Source: Enoplolaimus lenunculus (Eukaryota > Nematoda > Enoplea > Enoplida > Thoracostomopsidae). From it: a stretch of DNA of 64,000 bases. Below are positions 56,538 to 64,000 of this stretch, piece after piece. Under the pieces are notes generated by a model. That model had not been told where the DNA came from. It made no database searches and saw only the letters and a list, made by a program, of their open reading frames with translations. Made by a program: the position numbers and the translations under genes. Each line of letters begins with the position of its first letter. Positions within the stretch are counted from its first letter, which is position 1. The stretch is taken from contig JASANG010003616.1 in assembly GCA_030248215.1 (NCBI GenBank), forward strand, positions 62,001 to 126,000. The letters are read 5' to 3'.

Positions 56538-59500
56538 CGTATAATATATACTTAATTGGACACTATAGCTCTTGTACAAACGTCGCCAAACAGCCGTGGA
56601 ATGTTTCCGATTTCACTGTTAACATTAACGCTGAGACGCCGATTTTAGGCTCAGGTTTAGGCTTAGGTTTAGGTTTAAAAAATCCATGAAAATGTGTACA
56701 AGACCGAATGGTTTCAACCATTTCATGCATTTCTTCGTTCAAAATTTAGCATAAATTCGATTTCAACTCCTATTTAGTCGATGTATATATAATAATCAGT
56801 CGCTTACGCACAGTTTTAATTACCGTTGACATTTATAGAGTAAACACCTTACAGTTGTGTTTAATCTGAAAACACGATTATACCCAGCATTGAATATTTG
56901 AGCTGTTTCGTTTTATGCTTCAGATTTAAATTTTTACAACACAAATATTTGTTGCTCAAGAGGAAGCTTCGATCATTGAGAACATCATCATTACTGGCGG
57001 ATCCAATAAAGGGGATACTCAGGTTTATAGCCCTTTTTAACAGTGGAACCAAATTAAAAATTCAATATTACGGTTTAGTACTACAATTGCGTTTGATTTC
57101 TCTCTGTTATTTCGGTTGATATTACACGTTTTTAACAGATTTATTACGTTGTGTAGCCTCCATATATCAGAAATTTGTGGATCCGCCGCTGACTCTTAAA
57201 AGCTGCTTGCATTCTGTGCGTCTGCTCAAATTTTTAGCTTGCGTTCTGAAACGAAACGCGCACTGTGCAATTTGCTATCGTTAAGAATGTTTCTTTCGGT
57301 TGATATTTTGTTTACTAAACAGCTAATCACGTTAGCACGAATTATCAGCTGTCATTTTTATTATTAATATTGCGGGTTCAGCGAAGCGTGAAAAATTTAA
57401 GCACTCAACGCTGCGTAAGGTATCCATAAGGCGCAGCGAGATCGTCAGATCAGATGGGTATAACTTTATTTGAAATATTTTTGGGAACGATTGAATAGAG
57501 CGAAAAATAACTTTTTTGGAATTATAGAATTAAGCAAGTTTTTTTGACTATTATATATCTGTTATATCTGCTTGGTGCTGTTCCCTCAAACGCTATGTTT
57601 ATACGAGCTTACGAACTGAATAAGTTTCTATACTGCGACAAATCTTTCAAATTGTAATTTCTACTGTAAAATGAATTGATATATTTTCTGGAAATTACGG
57701 TTATTCGGCCTTTGCCAGTGGAGTTTTGAGTTTAAATCAGATCATCGTCGCAAGTGTTTTCGGTTTTTCGTTTGATAGTTTTGAACCGCAGCAGAATTGT
57801 TTTCGCGCCAAAATTTGAATTTTCCCGTCAATATTTGAATTTTCCCGCCAAAATTTGTGTTTCCAGCCAAAGTTTGAATTTCCAGCCAAAATTTGAATTT
57901 CCAGCCAAAATTTGAATTTCCAGCCAAAATTTGAATTTCCCGCCAAATAAAATGCACCAGGTCTTTACGTTCGAATGTTTCAAGTTTGTTCAAATTTTGT
58001 AGCAGTCAGAATTTTAAAAATACTGTTGGAGCTCAAAGTACAGGATTATATTCGCATCAATTGTGGATGCTTCTTTAAGCAGAGTTTGGACGCAGGTTTT
58101 GTGGCATGTCCATTTGCCAGACTTGCATTTTGAACGCCCGGGAAATAATATGAACCGGATTGGGTTGAGTCGATCCAATCTGTGATATATGCCAGGATTG
58201 AACCTAATCGAAAGTTTGATGGATTGAAACGCTGTGTTTCGGGATCGAACCATTTTATTATTGGATCGACCGATGAATAACCATTGTAACTGTCGTTGAG
58301 TGAAATAGGTTTCTAAGTCTATTGTCTGCTTAGCGCTTCGTTTAATGTACCTGGCCAATGTTACTTTTAGGGGCGTAACAGTATATTTAACGTATTCCTA
58401 AGCCTAAGCCAAAGCCTATGCGTTGCAAATACGAGTTCCTAAGCCTAAGCCTAAGCCTGAGCCTAAGCCTAAGCCTAAGCAAAAAAATGCAATCTAAAAT
58501 TTAAAAAGGCTATATTTTATAAATACTGCCGCCTCACGCACATGCTTAGTACTTGATTACCAAAAGTTTACATATTTGTATTTTCATCTCGACTCTCTTG
58601 AAAATAGCCCCTTGAAGCTATAAGGTGTTGTAAATTCGATGTTATTAGCAGCTTATTTTCAATGATATGACTGCATTTTATAACTATTTTGACTTTTTTT
58701 ATTCTTAACTCGACATTTTAACAAAAGAATAGCAAAATTCAATTTGTGCTAAAGTTTCGCTGAGAAACAAAATATTGCTATTTCAGACTTTATTTATTGG
58801 TTTAATATACTCAATTTTGCTACAAAAATTATTGCTGATTCCAAGTTGTAAAATGTAGAACAACGATGAACTTGTGTTCGCCTGCGGTAGTAATCGCTTT
58901 TTTTATTTTGACTTTATTCATAAACACCACCGAAGCAAAATATTTCGAATCGCATCAAATCTATAATATTTGGTGCAATCAAAATGCGTTTCTGTTGTAG
59001 TCTCTGCGAACTCATTTTACACAAAATGTGTCTTATTTTCTTGAAGTCGGAAGCTTAAATTAGCGAGATAACCAGTCAAATTGACGTTTGTAGTAATTAT
59101 TTTCAATAGAAAACTGTTAAATGTTGTCGAAATATGCTAATTTTGGAACATCAGCTTCAATTTAATACAAAAATTGGCTCAGATACATCTGAACAAAATT
59201 GGAGGTTTGCCTCTTACGCCGAAATCAAATCGACCATTGACTTCGGCAAATTTTGTTTCCCTTCGGCTCCGGAGTGAAATCGACCTAATGGCTACGGCGA
59301 AAATTGTTTACCTCCGGCTCCGGAGAAATTTGTTTCCCTCCGGCTCCGGAGTGCAATCGTTCTCCGGCTCCGGCAAAATTTGTTGACCTCCGACAGCGAA
59401 TTTTGTTCCGTTCGGTTGCACGCTGAATTTTATGTAAATGCAATACCAACTGTGAATTTTTACCTTAGGTGTTTTTAATGTTTCACAGCGTTCCATCAGC

Positions 59501-60090
59501 TTGTTCAACTCAGAATATTATGATTACTGTGTAATTTTTAAGGGCAAACTCCTTGAATTTTGTAATAAGCACCGATGTCGATTTAATCTTATGTAATAAT
59601 GTCACAATTGTGCCTTAGACAATAATCAAAAAGACATGTCACCTTGTAAATTATCAACTTATATACCATAGATGAGATAAGTCGAACATGATAATACATA
59701 ATAGTCGTATAGCCATTGATTTTTATATGGATAAATGTGTTTTTTGTCATTTTTCTGTACTATTTTCAGTTTTTTTCTGTCTAAATTGTTCAAAGTTGCA
59801 ACTGATGAAAAGTTTATATTCACGGATTTAGCAAATAATTCGTGTTTTTAATACAAATATTTTTGTCTAATTTTAGTTGTCGTAAATTCTACAATATAAA
59901 GAAGCAAAATGTAAACAAATTTTCAGGTTTTAAGACATTTTCTACTCAGAATTTGAAAAAATTTTCAAATTTTCGCAGTAACTTATTTCTAAAGATTAAT
60001 GTAGGTTTTGACGTCGGACTATTGGTACAGATTTGTGTTTACGTCGGGGCCTTTATTTGTGGGGCAGTGCAATTGTTTGAAATGAAATAA
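56538..60090 (+). CDS. 3' part of an unidentified membrane-protein gene (two exons seen)
   Basis: Exon 56538-56654 follows a TTTTCAG acceptor and encodes about 38 extracellular-looking residues including SSCTNVAKQPWNVSDF. Exon 59927-60090 follows ATTTTCAG and encodes 54 residues ending in a C-terminal TM segment (GLLVQICVYVGAFICGAV), with the stop at 60088-60090 overlapping an AATAAA. Both junctions are phase 1, so they can be joined. The donor between them is a poor GTTTAG, so extra exons or a different join are possible. The start and upstream exons were not found. The overall look is a small multi-TM protein with an extracellular loop; no family is recognised. Confidence 0.45.
57815..57950. 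repeat. 19-bp minisatellite (TTCCAGCCAAAATTTGAAT)
   Basis: About seven copies of TTCC(A/C)GCCAAAATTTGAAT. The sequence between about 56.7 and 57.8 kb holds no recognisable gene. Confidence 0.85.
58046..58312 (-). CDS. Unassigned minus-strand terminal exon, 88 residues
   Basis: Read on the minus strand, the frame opens right after a CTTAG acceptor-like site and runs 88 codons to TAA (58046-58048). The composition is protein-like (NGYSSVDPIIKWFDPETQRF, then DWIDSTQSGSYYFPG), with ordinary residue use and no low complexity. There is no ATG near the start, so it would be a 3'-terminal exon of a minus-strand gene whose other exons I could not find. It lies inside the putative intron of the plus-strand membrane gene. 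It could also be a pseudogene fragment or a piece of a mobile element. No family is recognised. Confidence 0.35.
   Translation of the reverse strand, partial: KPISLNDSYNGYSSVDPIIKWFDPETQRFNPSNFRLGSILAYITDWIDSTQSGSYYFPGVQNASLANGHATKPASKLCLKKHPQLMRI
58353..58515 (+). mobile_element. TTAGGC-array MITE, family B, right end lost
   Basis: GGCCAATGTTACTTTTAGGG at the left, clean CCTAAG units, then AAAAAAATGCAATCTAAAAT. The terminal ..AACATGGGCC is absent. Confidence 0.7.
58550..59840. other. No gene seen
   Basis: AT-rich sequence, with a stretch of CTCCGGCTCCGGAG motifs at about 59,220-59,430 related to the element at 19,375. No exon with good splice sites and protein-like composition is visible. 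Confidence 0.45.
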
Positions 60091-60091
60091 A
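60086..60091 (+). terminator. AATAAA overlapping the stop codon of the terminal TM exon
   Basis: AATAAA overlaps the TAA stop at 60088-60090. This supports a gene end here and implies an extremely short 3'UTR. Confidence 0.4.
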
Positions 60092-60470
60092 AATTACGAA
60101 ATTCATTCGAAACTTTACCAATTTCGATACGCCCGCAATTTTTGTTCAAAAATTTTACAAAAGCCCGGTGAATATTTGCACGCCACGATACAAAACATCG
60201 TTGAAACTTTTATACTTCAATATCCGTTTTCCGTTTTCGTTATCTTGATTAATATTCGAATCCGTTTGGGTTATTTTTACTATCCGTTTACACCCTGGCA
60301 CTAGAGTATACCACCGAAGCCAAACCCTTACTACCCATTGCTTAAAGCTTGATATATCGTCGAAGGTAATATGTTTTGAATGTTCCGGTACTGTATTCTG
60401 TTTAAGACAGTGCAGCTAAACCACAGCGGTGAGTTGCCGCAGTTTTGAAGTGAACCATTCTTAATTTTTA

Positions 60471-60520
60471 GGCCCATGTTACTTTAAGGGGCGTCCAGGT
60501 TTCTGTGAAAGTAATCTATA
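60471..60520 (-). mobile_element. TTAGGC-type family B fragment
   Basis: GGCCCATGTTACTTTAAGGG and the following GTCCAGGTTTCTGTG only. Confidence 0.5.
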
Positions 60521-60575
60521 TGGGGAGTGAGTCCGTAGACGCACATTTAGAATTATATTCAGGTACAAAGATTTC

Positions 60576-60888
60576 GACGCAAGTATAGAACTGGGCCGGA
60601 ACGTTTACCTGCGGGACTGTGACAGAGTATAACCTTAAGCTTTTAAACTAACTTTTTTTACTTAGACTTAGGCTTAGGCTTGGTCTTAGGCTTAGGCTTA
60701 GGTATAGGCTCATCCTAACGCTTAGGCGTAGGCTTACGTTTAGGCTTAGGCTTTGGGTTTGGCTTAGGGTTAGGCTTAGGCTTAAGTATAAGGCTCATTC
60801 TTACGACGCTTAGGCTTAGACTTAGGCTTACGCTTAGGCTTAGGAGTATGTTTATACTACTGTTCCGGCCCTGTTCTATACTTGAGCC
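60576..60888 (-). mobile_element. TTAGGC-array MITE, family C/A hybrid
   Basis: GACGCAAGTATAGAACTGGG at the left, CCCTGTTCTATACTTGAGCC at the right. Flanks AAGATTTC and AAGATTTG match at 7 of 8. The A-like CGTTTACCTGCGGGACTG segment lies within C-like ends. Confidence 0.78.
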
Positions 60889-61300
60889 AAGATTTGGTTT
60901 GAAAAATGTTTTGGGATGCTCTCTATCTAAACCCGTCAGTCTCCGGTGGCGCTCCTCAATAAGAAAAGCAAATCTCTTCCATGCCAAAAAATCACTGATT
61001 GTTTCAATCGTTTTTACAACAAATTTCGTCAGTAAAAAAGTTTGTATGTTTTTAAGAAACAAAACATTTTCTCGCTGAACGAAAAAATTAAACCATTATT
61101 TGATTGAAAAAATATGAGGAATTTAAAGTTAAAAACAAAATGGTAATCAGGGTTCGTGACTCTGTGTCTTGGGAAAATTTAAATTGTGCACCTGGTGACA
61201 AAAAAACACACATGCGTGTATATTGAACGATTCGCTCACGCTGATCGGTATTGTGTTCGCGTTGAATAAAGTTTGGAATTAATCAGTCGGAAGGATTCGC

Positions 61301-61480
61301 GGCCGATGTTACTTTTAGGGCCGTTCCGGTTTGTGGCGGATCTGTGAACGGATAGGTTGAAATCTAGTCTACATTTTCCTTTGCATTTAGGCCTAAAAAT
61401 ACGCTTTTTTCAACGCTTAGGCTTAGGCTTAGGAGTATGCTTAATCTACTGTTTTACAAGCCTATAAGTATTACATTGGC
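61301..61480 (-). mobile_element. TTAGGC-array MITE, family B, diverged
   Basis: GGCCGATGTTACTTTTAGGG at the left, CCTATAAGTATTACATTGGC at the right; few array units. Confidence 0.65.
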
Positions 61481-61762
61481 AGGTTTTGTCATAATTTATA
61501 AATATTGAAAACTTGTCAGCGGTTTAAATTAGCCGAAGTGGTTACAATACTTGCAATATCACATTTAACCAGACTTTAGAAGCAACATTGCGTAAGTTGT
61601 TGCCCTGATGGGAACAGCTGATTTTCAACAATTTAAGGAAAATAACTAATTTTCTTAACCTTTGAATACTGCTGTAGTTTCGAGTAAAGTGAAGGTACAT
61701 ATGAAAATATAGATTTCAGTTCGTTTAAATTGCTTTGCAATATATAAAATGCCAAATTATGA

Positions 61763-61953
61763 CGCCAATGTAAAGAACGGGGCCGTAACAGTAGTACAAG
61801 CACATTCCTAAGCGTAAACCTAAGTCTAAACCTAAGCGTAAAAATGAGGCTACATTTAAACCTAAGCCTAAGCAAAAAAATTAGCCGAAAACTTAAGCAT
61901 ACTCTATTGCAGTCCCACAGAAAAACGTTCCGCCGCTGATCAGTACATGGGCC
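61763..61953 (+). mobile_element. TTAGGC-array MITE, family A
   Basis: CGCCAATGTAAAGAACGGGG at the left, ACGTTCCGCCGCTGATCAG..GGGCC at the right; diverged CCTAAG/CCTAAA array. Confidence 0.72.
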
Positions 61954-61964
61954 AATACAACGCT

Positions 61965-62181
61965 AACATATCCAACTCGCTGGCTCATATTTGGTATATT
62001 TTGATTTTGTATGTTTGAGATCTTGAAAAAACTGTTTTTCAAGAATATTAAATAATGATGGTTTAGTCTGGTTATCTCTGATCAGGAAACTATGTGTCAT
62101 ACATAAATTCTTGTACTGACCGAACCGAAGTATAAATATTGCATCGCGTTGCATGTCAGTAAAATCTTCAGGGGGATTCAC
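61965..62181 (-). CDS. Unidentified minus-strand open frame, 72 codons
   Basis: Protein-like composition (MQRDAIFILRFGQYKNLC, then HSFLIRDNQTKPSLFNIL) ending TAG at 61965, with no clear acceptor in frame at its start. It could be an exon or a relic of an element. It lies on the same strand as the 58046-58312 exon; no link could be shown. Confidence 0.2.
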
Positions 62182-62330
62182 CCGGGTTCACTGGGACGGT
62201 CTCAATGACCAACCCACCGTACAAAAAAATTGCCCAAATATCAAAACCGAAAAAAATTGTTTCGTGTCGGTGTCGTCTTCATGTACAGTTTTGCTCTGTT
62301 GATTTCGAATATTAATGACTCGGTGCATTT

Positions 62331-62945
62331 TTTGAATCCGGGTATGAATTTTTTTGAATCCGGGTATGAATTTTTTGAATCCCGGTATGAATTTTTTGAA
62401 TCCGGGTATGAAATTTTTTGAATCCGGGTATGAATTTTTTGAATCCGGGTATGAATTTTTTTAATCCGGGTATGAATTTTTTGAATCCGGGTATGAATTT
62501 TTTTAATCCCGGTATGAATTTTTTGAATCCGGGTATGAAATTTTTTGAATCCGGGTATGAATTTTTTGAATCTGGGTATGAATTTTTTTAATCCGGGTAT
62601 GATTTTTTTTAATCCGGGTATGAATTTTTTTGAATCCGGGTATGAATTTTTTGAATCCCGGTATGAATTTTTTGAATCCGGGTATGAATTTTTTTGAATC
62701 CGGGTATGAATTTTTTGAATCCCGGTATGAATTTTTTGAATCCCGGTATGAATTTTGTATCCGGGTATGAATTTTTTGAATCCGGGTATGAATTTTTTGA
62801 ATCCGGGTATGAATTTTTTGAATCCGGGTATGAATTTTTTGAATCCGGGTATGAATTTTTTGAATCCGGGTATGAATTTTTTGAATCCGGGTATGAATTT
62901 TTTGAATCCGGGTATGAATTTTTTTTGAATCCGGGTGTGAAATTC
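62331..62945. repeat. 21-bp minisatellite (GAATCCGGGTATGAATTTTTT)
   Basis: About 28 copies of a 21-bp unit with CCGGGT/CCCGGT variants and length changes in the T-run. The unit is a multiple of three, so long frames run through it on both strands; these are not genes. Confidence 0.92.
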
Positions 62946-63088
62946 AATTTTGTCAGTTTCAGTTGATACAGTAAATTTAAAATACAGCTTAAATTTCACT
63001 CAATGCGTATACCGCAATCAATTGACCATATTAATAGCGCTGATACTTACCTTATGGAAGTGTATAATATTCGTCAAAAACGATCAAA

Positions 63089-63994
63089 ATGATACTTAAA
63101 CTGTTTGGATTTGAAACGAAATTAACGACTACCCGTAGTCGAATTCGATGGCCGACGCTAAACGTGGGATTGGCGACGTTTCGAACCGCAGTCATTTCGG
63201 TGTTGTGTTACTCGATTGTGCAATGTTCGGCTTTGGTAACACCCACAGTGGATGATAGTTTAACAAGAGTGTGTAAACTACGTGGACTATCCATGGTGCA
63301 AATTGTACAAGCGTTCGTTACGATTCCCCGCCTTATTTACAAGGAGAATCGGTATCATATGCAATACCCCTAAATATAACACGGCCCAAAACAGGGTCGG
63401 ATCGTTTTCCGGCGGGTCTGTAATAGAGTCAGTTTAAGCTTTAGACGGACTTTTTTTGCTAAGGCTTAGGCTTAAGCTTAGGCTTAGGCTTAATAGGCTC
63501 AGCCTTAGGCTTAGGCTTAGGCTTATGCTTAAGCTTCAGCTTAAGCTTAGACTAAGGAATAGTCTCATCCTTACGCTTACGTTTAGGCTTAGGTTTAGGC
63601 TTAGGTTTAGGAATATGCTTGCGGGCAGACCAAAACCGAACGCACGCTGCGTGCATGTTTGTACACAGAATGTACCCAGTTGCACACTCTTTGTAAAAAA
63701 AGTCATTATCGACTCTTGGAAGACTTATAGCGTTATATAATTTACAGAGGAAAAATAATGACATACCAACTAAAATATTTTATTCACATTTTAGTTGCGA
63801 CCTTTTCAAACAAACAGATCGTAAAAGGGTCACAGAGACGGGGTACACGTAACCTGAATCTTTCTAAAGATCAACTTTCGGTGAAATTACAAACAAAACC
63901 GTGGAAACTTTGTTCCGATACTCACGAAGCCGGTTACAATTGGTTAATCCAAGCTAAACTAAAATTCGTATTAATATTGTGGTTTAGATTTTGA
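63089..63994 (+). CDS. Possible membrane/secreted protein gene, two-exon model
   Basis: ATG at 63089 opens a frame with a hydrophobic stretch (AVISVLCYSIVQCSALV) about 30 residues in, like a signal anchor. A GTAAAC donor at 63273 (phase 1) can join an acceptor TTTTAG at 63794. The second exon, 63795 onward, is well-formed coding sequence (LSVKLQTKPWKLC, then SDTHEAGYNWLIQ) ending in a short hydrophobic tail, with TGA at 63992-63994. The 522-bp intron holds a truncated TTAGGC element and a family-D fragment. The model rests only on phase and composition; the gene may continue beyond the window. A 29-codon ATG frame at 63003-63092 overlaps the start. Confidence 0.35.
63383..63621 (-). mobile_element. 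TTAGGC-array MITE, family C, right end lost
   Basis: GGCCCAAAACAGGGTCGGAT, CGTTTTCCGGCGGGTCTG and a long TTAGGC array with a GGAATATGCTT right subterminus. It then passes into a family-D fragment. Confidence 0.7.
63637..63724. mobile_element. Family-D element fragment
   Basis: ACACAGAATGTACCCAGTTGC and TCATTATCGACTCTTGG match one arm of 14942-15272. Confidence 0.45.
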
Positions 63995-64000
63995 GACTCG

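Noticed and set aside
62331-62945. CRISPR array
   Set aside because: Head-to-tail repeat with no unique spacers, in a genome with introns.
62241-62999. 252-codon minus-strand frame and matching plus-strand frames
   Set aside because: Translation of the 21-bp minisatellite, whose unit is a multiple of three.

Overview
The window reads as AT-rich, repeat-dense animal nuclear DNA, most likely from a nematode. This is inferred from three things: the canonical nematode telomere hexamer TTAGGC fills dozens of short interspersed arrays, introns end in short TTTTCAG-type acceptors, and the best-resolved gene has a splice-acceptor-like site just upstream of its ATG, as expected for spliced-leader trans-splicing. 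The species cannot be told from the sequence. No rRNA, CRISPR array, or prokaryotic or organellar gene structure was seen.

Layout: 1-12.9 kb is almost all mobile-element remnants. 13.0-17.7 kb holds a four-exon, four-TM MARVEL-family gene (+). 24.65-39.84 kb holds a 12-exon gene (+) for a 674-residue cysteine-rich, probably GPI-anchored surface protein; every exon phase agrees. 42.9-54.76 kb holds a 7-exon gene (+) for a 579-residue type I membrane protein: signal peptide, MANSC-like domain, acidic stalk, one TM, short tail. 56.5-60.1 kb holds the likely 3' end of another membrane-protein gene (+), with an unassigned minus-strand exon inside its putative intron. 63.1-64.0 kb holds the start of a further possible gene (+). 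The three firm genes all encode membrane or surface proteins and share a strand. They are far apart and nothing suggests an operon.

The most unusual content is a superfamily of short non-autonomous DNA transposons. Three families share an architecture: terminal inverted repeats starting GGCC(C/A)ATGT, different subterminal sequences, a central array of TTAGGC-type repeats, and 8-bp target-site duplications, several of them perfect. I count about 40 copies or fragments, in both orientations, often within about 60 bp downstream of a 5' splice site. One copy sits inside the penultimate coding exon of the MANSC gene, and its terminal repeat may supply a replacement in-frame 5' splice site. Other elements include TTAA-flanked elements with a tRNA-like pol III promoter, TA-flanked palindromic MITEs, hAT-type MITEs with exact 8-bp duplications, several minisatellites and many nested insertions.

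Gene models were assembled by eye from open frames, splice consensus and phase. No transcripts or homology searches were available.
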